64,000 nt of DNA from Nocardioides aquaticus (GTDB lineage Bacteria; Actinomycetota; Actinomycetes; Propionibacteriales; Nocardioidaceae): assembly GCF_018459925.1 (NCBI RefSeq), contig NZ_CP075371.1, forward strand, positions 930,001-994,000. Reading direction: 5' to 3'. Below the pieces are notes generated by a model. The model saw only the letters and a list, made by a program, of their open reading frames with translations, had not been told where the DNA came from and did no database searches. Shown here piece after piece: positions 35,698-44,993 of this stretch. Each line of letters starts with the position of its first letter. Positions within the stretch are counted from its first letter, which is position 1. The translations under genes were made by a program, and so were the position numbers.

Positions 35698-37481
35698 CGG
35701 ACCGGTGCCACCCAGACCGGGTTCGTGTAGAACCACAGGTCCGCCCACGGGTCGGCGTCGCCGACGACGTCGATCGCCGGCCCGGCCGGGTCCACGTCCG
35801 CGCCGAGGAAACCGGGCTGCTGACGGTTGCCGTCGGTGCCACGCAGCCGCACGTAGAAGGCCTCGTCGGCCTCCCCGAGGTCGTAGCGCAGCCGGAAGGT
35901 GCCGGTGCGGCCCGAGGTGTCCCACTGCTTGACGACCTTCGTGTCGGGCGCCAGGAAGCGGTCGGGGTCGGCCGTGGCGGAGCCGGACCGGGTCTCGACC
36001 GCGCCGCGGACCAGGTCCACCCGGTTCAGCGACGGGGTGAAGCCCGCCCAGTTGGGCAGCGGCTGCGAGGTCACGGTGACCACGAGCTGGACCCGCTCGC
36101 CGCGGCGCGGGGCCAGGGTCCCGCCGAGGGTCGCCTCGCGCATGCCGTCGCGACCACGGGCGCGGACCGTGACGTCGACGGCCTCGACCAAGCGGCCGTG
36201 GTCGACCCAGATCCGTCCGGCGCGCATGCCCGCCATCACCGCGGCGTAGCCGCGACGGGTCGCCCCGACGTGGGTGCGCCCGTAGAACCCGGGCCAGAAG
36301 TCGCCGGCCGCCAGGTTGATCTCCCCGGCGTAGACCGGGTCGCCGTAGCGGCCGTCGGCGTCGAACTGGGTGCGGTCGGAGCCGTCGGGGCGCCGGGAGG
36401 TGTCGCTCCAGTTGACGTGGGAGTCGGAGTTGGCGCTGATCGACCAGGGCTTGCCCTCGGCCAGCAGGCTGTCCCACAGCCCGCCGACGGTCGAGGTCAT
36501 GAAGTCGAAGCCGCCCCAGGTGCGGTAGCTCTCGGGCGGGAACCCGGGGAAGGAGTCCGGCCGGGCGGCGTTGCCGTAGTACCCACGGGCCTCGCCGGGG
36601 CCGTACCCGGCGGGCAGGCCGGCGGCCTGGTGGCCCGGGGCACCCTCGAAGCCGATAGCGATCCTCGGGTCGGCGTCGCGCCAGGCCCGGATCTCGTGCG
36701 GGCTGTCGATGCCGTTGCGGGAGGGGTGGTTGGCCAGGAACAGGGCGTCGTCGACGCGGCGGCGGTCGACCTGCCGGCCGAGCCACTGCACGCCGGCCAC
36801 GGCCAGGGCCTCGTCGGGGTCGGTGGCCACGCCGCCGTCGAAGCGGTTCTCGAACTGCTTGAGCACCGTGACCTCGTTGTCGCCGGGCGCCACGAAGACG
36901 GTGCCGTGCTCGGCGGCGGGGATGTTCCACTCCAGGCCCTGGAAGATCAGGGTGCCGGCGAGCTCCTCGCGCGCCGCGCGGATGTCGGGGTTGACCAGGT
37001 CGACGCCGAGGCGGGCGTGGGTGGGGCCGCCGTGGTCGGTGATGACCATCCAGTCCAGGCCGTACGCCGCGCCGTGCTGCGTCTGGTCGAGCACGGTGTA
37101 CTGCCCGTCCGAGGAGTGCTGGGTGTGGATGTGGTGGTCGCCGGCCAGCCAGAACCGGACCGGGCCGCCGCCCTTGCCGGGGCGGGCGACGGGCGAGGGG
37201 GCGGCGGCCGCGGACCCGGCGCCGACCCCGGTCATCCCGGCCATCCCGAGCGCGGCGGTGCCGCCGGTGACGCCGGCCATCCGCAGCAGGTTGCGGCGCG
37301 ACAGCTCCGACGGGGACAGGTCCCGGTCCGGGACGCCCTCGGCGTCGGCGGCCGCGACGGACGCGGTCAGGCCGTCGACCGGACGGTGCTCGTGCGGGTG
37401 CTCGTGCGGGTGCCCGTGCGAGTGGGTCTCGGCGTGCGCGTGGTCGGGGGTGTGGGCATCGTGCTCGTGCTCGTGGGTCAT
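35694..37481 (-). CDS. Tat-exported PHP-domain metallophosphoesterase-like protein with His-rich N-terminus
   Basis: A 595-residue protein. The first 32 residues contain 13 histidines. A twin-arginine signal follows unusually late (SRRNLLRMAG, Arg62-Arg63) with a hydrophobic stretch to about residue 95. The exported part starts with a PHP-type metal site DHHIHTQHSSDG and VITDHGGPTHA, further His/Asp residues (LANHPSRNG, ANSDSHVNWSD), and a beta-rich C-terminal domain. PHP enzymes hydrolyse phosphoesters using bound metals. The His tract precedes the signal and would be cytoplasmic before export. Substrate is unknown; metal loading or sensing is a guess. Confidence 0.8.
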   Translation of the reverse strand: MTHEHEHDAHTPDHAHAETHSHGHPHEHPHEHRPVDGLTASVAAADAEGVPDRDLSPSELSRRNLLRMAGVTGGTAALGMAGMTGVGAGSAAAAPSPVARPGKGGGPVRFWLAGDHHIHTQHSSDGQYTVLDQTQHGAAYGLDWMVITDHGGPTHARLGVDLVNPDIRAAREELAGTLIFQGLEWNIPAAEHGTVFVAPGDNEVTVLKQFENRFDGGVATDPDEALAVAGVQWLGRQVDRRRVDDALFLANHPSRNGIDSPHEIRAWRDADPRIAIGFEGAPGHQAAGLPAGYGPGEARGYYGNAARPDSFPGFPPESYRTWGGFDFMTSTVGGLWDSLLAEGKPWSISANSDSHVNWSDTSRRPDGSDRTQFDADGRYGDPVYAGEINLAAGDFWPGFYGRTHVGATRRGYAAVMAGMRAGRIWVDHGRLVEAVDVTVRARGRDGMREATLGGTLAPRRGERVQLVVTVTSQPLPNWAGFTPSLNRVDLVRGAVETRSGSATADPDRFLAPDTKVVKQWDTSGRTGTFRLRYDLGEADEAFYVRLRGTDGNRQQPGFLGADVDPAGPAIDVVGDADPWADLWFYTNPVWVAPVR

Positions 37482-37636
37482 CGGTGGTTCTCTCTCCGAG
37501 GGGGTCGCGTGGCCTGGGCGCCGGACCCTGAGGGGCCACGGTCGCCCTCGTCGTCGGCCGCACGGCGGACGGACGGTGAACCGTCGGCGCCGTCCGCATG
37601 TCGGTACGGGGTGACGCATGCTGAGACGGGGGCCTG

Positions 37637-37642
37637 TACTGT
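37637..37642 (+). promoter_or_regulatory. Likely -10 element for the SAM riboswitch transcript
   Basis: TACTGT lies 8 nt before the first riboswitch helix, placing the transcript start at about 37649. No strong -35 is seen; GTGACG at 37611 is too far upstream for standard spacing. The rest of 37482-37636 has a GC-rich hairpin (around 37571-37597) and no gene. Confidence 0.45.
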
Positions 37643-37650
37643 CGAGCGCA

Positions 37651-37808
37651 GCTCATCAAGAGGGACTGAGGGAACGGCCCGTCGAAGTCCCGGCAACCGC
37701 CACGAGCCTCCGCCCAGCTACCCGCCCGGACCCCCGGACGGCAAGCAGGGGTGAGTGGAAACGGTGCTAACTCCGGCCCGGTGCGAAAGTCGCCCGGGGA
37801 AGATGAGG
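37651..37808 (+). ncRNA. SAM-I riboswitch (S-box leader)
   Basis: The leader shows S-box landmarks in order: P1 strand CTCATC followed by AAGAG, the GGGAACGGCCC and CCCGGCAACC kink-turn and core segments, a long GC-rich P3 region, GGTGCTAACTCC, a P4/P5-type hairpin with a CGAAAG-containing loop, and the closing P1 strand GATGAG. It belongs to class I rather than SAM-IV because the closing helix and GGTGCTAA box are in class I order. P1 abuts the GAGGAGG ribosome binding site at about 37809, so control of translation by P1 pairing is plausible. Confidence 0.92.
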
Positions 37809-37820
37809 AGGAGGTTTCTC

Positions 37821-39122
37821 ATGAGCGCCCTGACTGCCGAGAAGACCGGGGTCCCCGACCCCGACACGAACGGTGAGACCGCCGGCCTGCGCGAGCGCGC
37901 GTTCGGCAACGCCACCGGCCTGAGCTGTCGCGAGTGCGGCCACGAGGTCGAGCTCGGCCCGCACTACGCGTGCCCGGAGTGCTTCGGCCCCCTCGAGGTG
38001 GCCTACGACTTCCCGACCGTGACCCGCGAGGAGATCGAGGCCGGCCCGCGCAACATCTGGCGCTACAAGGCGCTGCTGCCGGTGCCCGACGACATCGAGC
38101 AGAGCCCCAACATGGAGCCCGGCTTCACCCGGCTGCTCCGGGCCGGCAACCTCGGCCGGGAGCTCGGCCTGAGCAACCTGTGGGTCAAGGACGACTCGAC
38201 CAACCCGACGAACTCCTTCAAGGACCGCGTCGTGGCCTGCGCGCTGAGCGCCGCGACCGAGTTCAAGGCGAAGGTCTTCGCCTGCCCCTCGACCGGCAAC
38301 CTGGCCAACGCCGTGGCGGCCGCCGGGGCCCGCGCCGGGATCAAGACCGTGGTCTTCATCCCCAGCAACCTGGAGAAGCCCAAGCAGGTCAACTCCGCGG
38401 TCTACACCGAGCAGCTCGTGGCCGTCGACGGCAACTACGACGACGTCAACAAGCTGGCCTCCGAGATCGCCGGCGAGGAGGACGGCTGGGCGTTCGTGAA
38501 CGTCAACGTCCGCCCGTTCTACGCCGAGGGCTCCAAGACCCTGGGCTACGAGATCGCCGAGCAGCTCGGGTGGCGCCTGCCCGACCAGGTCGTCATCCCG
38601 GTCGCCTCCGGCTCCCAGCTGACCAAGGTGCACAAGGCCTTCGGCGAGCTGGTGCGCCTCGGCCTGGTCGAGGACAAGCCGGTCAAGATCTTCGGCGCCC
38701 AGGCCACCGGCTGCTCGCCGGTCTCGGTCGCCTTCAAGGACGGCGTCGACGCGATCCGCCCGGTCAAGCCGGACACCATCGCCAAGAGCCTGGCCATCGG
38801 CAACCCCGCGGACGGCATCTACGTCCTCGACGTCTGCCGCACCACCGGCGGCGCGGTCGAGGACATCACCGACGACGAGGTCCGCCAGGGCATCCTCCTG
38901 CTGGCCCGCACCGAGGGCATCTTCACCGAGACCGCCGGCGGCACCACCGTGGGCGTGCTGAAGAAGCTGGTCGAGACCGGCCAGCTGGACCCCGACGCCG
39001 AGACCGTGGTGATCAACACCGGGATGGGCCTGAAGACCCTCGACGCCGTCGCCGACCACGTCGGTCCCGCCGCCACGATCGCCCCGTCGTACGCCGCGTT
39101 CGTGGCCACCGGCATCGCCTGA
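37821..39122 (+). CDS. thrC: Threonine synthase-family PLP enzyme; candidate O-phosphohomoserine-dependent homocysteine synthase (MetM-like)
   Basis: The 433-residue fold-type-II PLP enzyme has an N-terminal zinc ribbon (Cys36, 39, 51, 54), the PLP lysine at about residue 134 in NPTNSFKDR, and the glycine/serine phosphate loop later in the protein. By family it would make threonine from O-phosphohomoserine. Context argues for another product: it lies under a SAM-I riboswitch and 65 bp before a CysO-like sulfur carrier. In Streptomyces, as I recall, such a pair (MetM/MetO) makes homocysteine from O-phosphohomoserine and carrier thiocarboxylate. The ATG at 37821 has an ideal GGAGG site; an ATG at 37755 lies inside the riboswitch. 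Confidence 0.85.
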   Translation: MSALTAEKTGVPDPDTNGETAGLRERAFGNATGLSCRECGHEVELGPHYACPECFGPLEVAYDFPTVTREEIEAGPRNIWRYKALLPVPDDIEQSPNMEPGFTRLLRAGNLGRELGLSNLWVKDDSTNPTNSFKDRVVACALSAATEFKAKVFACPSTGNLANAVAAAGARAGIKTVVFIPSNLEKPKQVNSAVYTEQLVAVDGNYDDVNKLASEIAGEEDGWAFVNVNVRPFYAEGSKTLGYEIAEQLGWRLPDQVVIPVASGSQLTKVHKAFGELVRLGLVEDKPVKIFGAQATGCSPVSVAFKDGVDAIRPVKPDTIAKSLAIGNPADGIYVLDVCRTTGGAVEDITDDEVRQGILLLARTEGIFTETAGGTTVGVLKKLVETGQLDPDAETVVINTGMGLKTLDAVADHVGPAATIAPSYAAFVATGIA

Positions 39123-39187
39123 GCCGGGCCCACGGCCCGCGCTGCACCACCCGTCCGTACCCCCGACACCCGAGGAGACCTGCACCC

Positions 39188-39463
39188 GTGAGCGTGTCCG
39201 TCCGCGTCCCGACCATCCTGCGCAGCTACACCGGGGGTGACTCCGAGGTCTCCGCCGAGGGCGCCACCCTGGCGGAGGTGCTCGACGACCTCGACGCGTC
39301 GTACGCCGGGATCCGCGCCCGGATCCTGGACGACAACGGCAAGCTGCGCCGCTTCGTCAACGTCTACGTCGGTGACGAGGACGTGCGCTTCCTCGACGAC
39401 CTGGCCACGCCCACGCCCGACGGCGTGAAGGTCTCGGTCATCCCCGCCGTCGCGGGGGGCTGA
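39188..39463 (+). CDS. MoaD/ThiS-family sulfur carrier (CysO/MetO-like)
   Basis: A 91-residue ubiquitin-like protein ending in AVAGG, the C-terminal Gly-Gly that carries thiocarboxylate. SVRVPTILRSYTGG at the N-terminus and RRFVNVYVGDEDVRFLDDLAT closely resemble M. tuberculosis CysO. The usual CysO partners CysM and Mec are not adjacent; the partner here is the riboswitch-controlled threonine-synthase-like enzyme, pointing to homocysteine rather than cysteine synthesis. The GTG has GAGGAG about 10 nt upstream. Confidence 0.9.
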   Translation: MSVSVRVPTILRSYTGGDSEVSAEGATLAEVLDDLDASYAGIRARILDDNGKLRRFVNVYVGDEDVRFLDDLATPTPDGVKVSVIPAVAGG

Positions 39464-39532
39464 TCGCGTCCCGACACGCGCTGCACACGACGACGACACA
39501 CGCCGTTCAAGCGCGTGTGGTGTAACCGTCCG

Positions 39533-40369
39533 GTGACCCATCGACAACGACTGATCGTTCTCGGCGTGGGGGCCGCCGTCGCCGGCGTGACCGGCGGAGG
39601 CGGCTTCTACGGCGCCCGCGAGCTGCTCCACCGCCAGGCCGAGCACGCCCGTCGGCTGATCGGCAAGCCGCTGGGGGAGACGCCGCCGCAGGCCGACCGG
39701 GTGTGGAAGAGCTCCTACGAGGGCCGCCCCGTCGAGCTGCTGCTCCTCGGCGACTCGATCGCCGCCGGCCTCGGCGCCGACCGGCGCAAGGAGACCCTCG
39801 GTGCGCGGCTGGCCAAGGGGCTGGCCAAGCGGCTGGGACGCCCCGTACGCCTGCGCACCGTCGCCGTCGTCGGCTCGGAGTCCGCGGCGCTGGCCGCCCA
39901 GCTCGACGGCCTGCCGGCGACCTACCGGCCCGACGTGGCGGTGATCGTCGTCGGCGGCAACGACGTCACCCACCGGGTGCCGGTGGCCGACAGCGTCGAG
40001 TCCCTCGCGGTCTGCATCCGTCGGCTGCGCGCGGTCGGCACCGGCGTCGTGGTCGGCACCTGCCCGGACCTCGGCCTGCTGCGCCCGGTGCCGCAGCCGC
40101 TGCGCAGCCTGGGCTCGCGCGCCTCGCGGCAGCTGGCGGCGGCGCAGGAGGTGGCGGCGGTGGTCGCCGGGGCGTACGCGGTGTCCCTGGCCCGGGTCGT
40201 CGGCCCGTTCTTCATCACCAACCCCGACGAGATGTTCAGCCTGGACCGGTTCCACCCCAGCCCGCTGGGCTACAAGCGCACCGCCAGCGCCCTGCTGCCC
40301 TCGGTGCTGGCCGCGCTCGGCGCGGCCGAGGAGGTCCCGTTCGGGCACCTGGCCCCCGTCCCGGTGTGA
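39533..40369 (+). CDS. SGNH/GDSL-type esterase, membrane-anchored
   Basis: A 278-residue protein with a glycine/alanine-rich hydrophobic N-terminus (signal or anchor, residues 5-25). The GDSL-type block I LLLLGDSIAAGLGAD (catalytic Ser), block III VVGGNDVTH and block V DRFHPSPLGY (Asp-x2-His) form the SGNH active site. It likely acts on esters in the envelope or outside the cell. The GTG start was chosen over an upstream in-frame ATG at 39515 because it puts the basic residues directly before the hydrophobic segment. Confidence 0.85.
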   Translation: MTHRQRLIVLGVGAAVAGVTGGGGFYGARELLHRQAEHARRLIGKPLGETPPQADRVWKSSYEGRPVELLLLGDSIAAGLGADRRKETLGARLAKGLAKRLGRPVRLRTVAVVGSESAALAAQLDGLPATYRPDVAVIVVGGNDVTHRVPVADSVESLAVCIRRLRAVGTGVVVGTCPDLGLLRPVPQPLRSLGSRASRQLAAAQEVAAVVAGAYAVSLARVVGPFFITNPDEMFSLDRFHPSPLGYKRTASALLPSVLAALGAAEEVPFGHLAPVPV

Positions 40370-40403
40370 CCCAGCCGGTCGCGCGGGCCGGCACGGCACG
40401 AGG

Positions 40404-41285
40404 ATGGGCGACGTGAGCACCCGACCGACCGTCCTGCTGGCCACCTTCGACCTCCTGCCCGCCGGCGAGGGCGGCGGGCACCTGCTGCCCGAGGCGCTGG
40501 GTGCCGCCGGCGTCGACGCCTCCTGGGCGGTGTGGAGCGACCCGGCGGTCGACTGGGCCGCGGCCGACCTGGTGGCGGTCCGCTCGACCTGGGACTACCA
40601 CCGCCGGCTGCCCGCGTTCCTGGCCTGGACCCGCCGGGTGGAGGCCGACGGCCACCTGCTCGGCAACGCCGCGGTGATGGCGTGGAACGCCGACAAGTCC
40701 TACCTGCTCGACCTGGCCGAGGACCTGCCGGTCGTGCCCACCGAGCTCGTCGACGCACCCGGCCTGGTCCCGGCGCTGGAGGCCGGGCTCGCGCGCCACG
40801 GCACGGTCGTCCTGAAGCCCCGCACGGGGGCCGGCGGCACCGGCGTCGTGGTCGCGTCGCGGTCCGACGACCCGCGGCTCTCCGCGCTCGGCGGGGACGC
40901 CTGGCTGCTGCAGCCGTTGGTGGCCTCGGTGCGCACCACCGGCGAGCGGTCGCTGTTCGTGCTCGACGGCCGGGTCGTCTCGCAGGTCGACAAGGTCGCC
41001 GCGGGCGAGGACGACGAGGTGCGGGTGCACCCGCGCTACGGCGGCATGATGCGCCCGGTCGCCCCCGACCCGGCGGCGGTCGCGCTGGCCGAGCGCACGA
41101 TGGCGGTGGTGGGGGAGCGCCACGGCGGGCCGCTGCCGTACGGGCGGGTGGACCTGCTCGAGGTCCACGGCGAGCTGTGCGTCAGCGAGGTCGAGGTGAT
41201 CGAGCCCGGGCTCTACCTGGACCTGGTGCCGGGCAACGCCACGGCGTTCGCCGCCACCGTGGTGCGGGCGCTGGCGGCCCGCTGA
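40404..41285 (+). CDS. ATP-grasp domain protein (RimK/glutathione synthetase-like)
   Basis: About 293 residues with an ATP-grasp fold: WNADKSYLLDLAE at the preATP-grasp boundary, VVLKPRTGAGGTGVVVASR as the nucleotide loop, and a late acidic metal site in VSEVEVIEPGLYLDL. Members ligate an acid to an amine or cyclise an amino-acid derivative; no substrate can be named. ATG 40404 or GTG 40413 could be the start. GAGGAT lies 7 nt before the GTG, which slightly favours the shorter form. Confidence 0.82.
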   Translation: MGDVSTRPTVLLATFDLLPAGEGGGHLLPEALGAAGVDASWAVWSDPAVDWAAADLVAVRSTWDYHRRLPAFLAWTRRVEADGHLLGNAAVMAWNADKSYLLDLAEDLPVVPTELVDAPGLVPALEAGLARHGTVVLKPRTGAGGTGVVVASRSDDPRLSALGGDAWLLQPLVASVRTTGERSLFVLDGRVVSQVDKVAAGEDDEVRVHPRYGGMMRPVAPDPAAVALAERTMAVVGERHGGPLPYGRVDLLEVHGELCVSEVEVIEPGLYLDLVPGNATAFAATVVRALAAR

Positions 41286-41309
41286 TCCCGGGCGTACCTC
41301 GCCGTGACG

Positions 41310-41336
41310 TTTGCACTCGACGGGGCCGAGTGCTAG
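41310..41336. promoter_or_regulatory. CIRCE operator 1 (HrcA site)
   Basis: TTTGCACTC-N9-GAGTGCTAG matches the 9-9-9 CIRCE inverted repeat with one central mismatch pair. It covers the whole -35 to -10 region of the groEL promoter, so bound HrcA would block RNA polymerase directly. Confidence 0.92.
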
Positions 41337-41339
41337 ACA
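41311..41339 (+). promoter_or_regulatory. groEL promoter
   Basis: -35 TTGCAC (41311-41316) and -10 TAGACA (41334-41339) are separated by 17 bp. The predicted start near 41346 gives a leader of about 155 nt before groEL, within which the second CIRCE begins at +1. Confidence 0.75.
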
Positions 41340-41344
41340 TTTCG

Positions 41345-41371
41345 CTGGCACTCTTACCATGAGAGTGACAA
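41345..41371. promoter_or_regulatory. CIRCE operator 2, degenerate
   Basis: CTGGCACTC-N9-GAGTGACAA keeps the GCACTC/GAGTG core but mismatches at outer positions. It begins at the predicted transcript start, so HrcA here would act as a roadblock, or the dyad may form an RNA hairpin. Confidence 0.8.
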
Positions 41372-41484
41372 ACCGAAGCGGTGCAAGCTGAGGTCCACGC
41401 GCCGGCGAGAAAGGGTTCGCCGGAGCCGCTGGACCGTCCGTCGCGGGCAGCCCACCGACTCGGTCCCACCGACTCTAAGCGTGA

Positions 41485-43125
<1,641 letters not shown>

Positions 43126-43170
43126 GTCCCGCCGCTGCGTGAGCAGCACCCGCACCACCTGCACCACCCG

Positions 43171-43203
43171 ACGGCCCGTCCGAGCACTGCTCGGGCGGGC
43201 CGT
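43171..43203 (+). terminator. Strong hairpin terminator after groEL
   Basis: ACGGCCCGTCCGAGCA pairs with TGCTCGGGCGGGCCGT over 16 bp with one G-T wobble and a minimal loop. It lies 45 bp after the groEL stop and has no U-tract. The five-unit dispersed repeat starts 7 bp downstream. Confidence 0.8.
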
Positions 43204-43210
43204 CGCCACG

Positions 43211-43319
43211 CCGAGATGACGCTCGCGGACAGCCGAGATGACGCTCGCGGACAGCCGAGATGACGCTCGCGGACAGCCGAGATGACGCTCGCGGCGCGTC
43301 GAGATGACGCTTCCGGCGC
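43211..43319 (+). repeat. Dispersed 22-bp tandem repeat, locus H (5 units, expanded)
   Basis: Three identical 22-bp units in direct tandem (43211-43276) precede the usual second-type unit and a final GTCGAGATGACGCTTCCGG unit. All other loci have three units, so the first-type unit has expanded from one to three here. It lies between the convergent groEL and VWA operons. Confidence 0.93.
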
Positions 43320-43344
43320 CCCGTCGTAGCCCGGGTCGTCCCGG

Positions 43345-44046
43345 CTACCAGGAGTACGCCGGGGTGCCCGCCTCGCCCGGGTCCGGCTGGCCCCGGCCCT
43401 GGCCCTGCCTGTCGCCGACGCCGGTCTGGTCGTCCCGGTCCTCGGCCCGTTGACGGCGCTCCTGGCCGCGGTCGTTGCGCTCGCGCAGCTCGCCCTGCCG
43501 GGCGGCCTGCTCCTGCTGGCCGGCGCCCTGCCGGCCGTCGGAGCCGGGGGGCGCCTCCGGGGGTGCCTCCGCCTGCTCGTCGGAGTCCGCGGCCTCCTCG
43601 GCCGCTGCCTGCTCCTCCAGCGCCGCGAGGGCCTCCGCGGCCCGCCCGTCGCTGGCGGGGCAGTCGGCCAGCGCCCGGACGCCCCGCGACGGTGCGCCGG
43701 CCGCGCCGTGGGCCAGCGCCAGGTCGGTCCGCACCCGGCACTCTTGCGCGGCCGGAGCCAGGGCCAGGGCGTCGGTGTAGCCCCGCACCGCCCCGGCCGG
43801 GTCGCCGGCGCGGAACCGCGCGGTGGCCTCGTCGTACGGCGCGACCCACGGCTCCAGCACGTTGAGCGTGCGGTTGGCGGCGTACGCCTCCACGGCCCGG
43901 GCGGGCGCGCCGTCGTCCAGCGCCCCCCGGCCCTCCGCGTCGTGGTGCAGCACCACCGCCACCTCGAGCGAGAGCGCCGCGGCCGCCAGCGCCGGCAGGA
44001 CGCCGGCCAGCAGCAGGCGCCGTCGCCAGGCCTCGCGCCCGCTCAC
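43345..44046 (-). CDS. BatC-like TPR/membrane protein, last gene of the MoxR-VWA operon
   Basis: A 233-residue protein with one N-terminal membrane helix (about residues 10-33), a short TPR-like region (NRTLNVLEPWVAPYDEATARF, then GYTDALALAP) and a strongly Gln/Arg/Glu-rich C-terminal tail of about 90 residues. It overlaps the preceding VWA gene by 4 bp. BatC-type TPR proteins usually close such operons. The charged tail may be disordered. Confidence 0.72.
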   Translation of the reverse strand: MSGREAWRRRLLLAGVLPALAAAALSLEVAVVLHHDAEGRGALDDGAPARAVEAYAANRTLNVLEPWVAPYDEATARFRAGDPAGAVRGYTDALALAPAAQECRVRTDLALAHGAAGAPSRGVRALADCPASDGRAAEALAALEEQAAAEEAADSDEQAEAPPEAPPGSDGRQGAGQQEQAARQGELRERNDRGQERRQRAEDRDDQTGVGDRQGQGRGQPDPGEAGTPAYSW

Positions 44047-44993
44047 CGGGCCGCCTCCCGCCGCGCGGCCCGCCCGAGCGCCGCCTCGTGACGGGCCTCG
44101 AGCCAGCGCCGCCAGCCCAGCCGCAGCTCGGGCAGGGCCAGCAGGAGCAGCAGCGCCCCCCAGACCCAGCCGAGCTGCCGGCCGGGTACGGCGGGGGCGA
44201 CGTCGGCGTACGCGTCGCCCCGCAGCCGCTCGGCCGCCGCGTCGATCGCGGCCTCGCCGGCCGGCGTGACCTCACCGGTGCGGGGCAGGTAGTCGCCGCC
44301 GACCTCGTCGGCGATCCGGGTCAGGGCGACGTCGTCGCGCCGGGAGACCGCGGGCGCCCCGGTCGCGGGATCGGTCACCGGGCCGCTGCCGTCGGGGAGC
44401 GGCATCCGACCGCCGGCCGGGGTCCCGTAGCCCAGCACCAGGGCCGCGTCGGCCGGGCCGGCCAGCGCCGCCCAGGACCCGGCCGGGCCAGGCGCGGTGT
44501 CCTCGCCGTCCGTGAGCACGACGAGCAGCTGCTGCGGGTCCGGCGTCGCGGACCCGGCCGGCGCCCGGTCGGCGGCGCCGCCGAGGATCCCGGCGAGCAG
44601 GGGGACGGGCCGGGCCAACGCCGAGCCGGCGCCGGTCGTCGGCGCCTCGGGGCGGAGGGCGTCGAGCTCGGCGCCCAGCGCCTCCCGGTCGGTCGTGAGC
44701 GGCAGCTCGACCTCGGCCCGTGCGCCAAAGGCGACCAGCGAGAACCGGGCCGCCGGCAACGCACCGGCCAGGGCCGCGACGTCGGCCCGGGCGGCGAGCA
44801 GCCGCGACCCGGCCGGGTCGTCGTCGGCCGCCATCGAGGTCGTCCGGTCGACGGCGACGACCACCTCCAGCGGGGGCGTGCCGGTCTCGTCCGGTGCCGC
44901 CACGTCGCCCACGCCGAGGAGCAGCGCCGCGAGCACGCCCAGCAGCGCCAGGCGCCGCAGGCCGACCAGCACGAGGACTCCGAGCCGCCTCAT
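44043..44993 (-). CDS. VWA-domain membrane protein (BatB-like)
   Basis: A 316-residue protein: N-terminal signal-anchor (residues 5-28), a VWA domain starting VVVAVDRTTSMAADDDP, and a C-terminal membrane helix (VWGALLLLLALPEL). The MIDAS DxSxS motif reads DRTTS here, with Thr replacing the first Ser, which may still bind metal. Its ATG overlaps the upstream VWA gene's stop by 4 bp. Confidence 0.85.
   Translation of the reverse strand: MRRLGVLVLVGLRRLALLGVLAALLLGVGDVAAPDETGTPPLEVVVAVDRTTSMAADDDPAGSRLLAARADVAALAGALPAARFSLVAFGARAEVELPLTTDREALGAELDALRPEAPTTGAGSALARPVPLLAGILGGAADRAPAGSATPDPQQLLVVLTDGEDTAPGPAGSWAALAGPADAALVLGYGTPAGGRMPLPDGSGPVTDPATGAPAVSRRDDVALTRIADEVGGDYLPRTGEVTPAGEAAIDAAAERLRGDAYADVAPAVPGRQLGWVWGALLLLLALPELRLGWRRWLEARHEAALGRAARREAAR

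Noticed and set aside
37651-37808. Classification of the leader as SAM-IV
   Set aside because: The order of segments, closing P1 pair CTCATC/GATGAG and the GGTGCTAA box fit class I better.
43211-43319. The five-unit repeat as a CRISPR array
   Set aside because: Units are directly contiguous with no unique spacers, and no cas genes are in the window.
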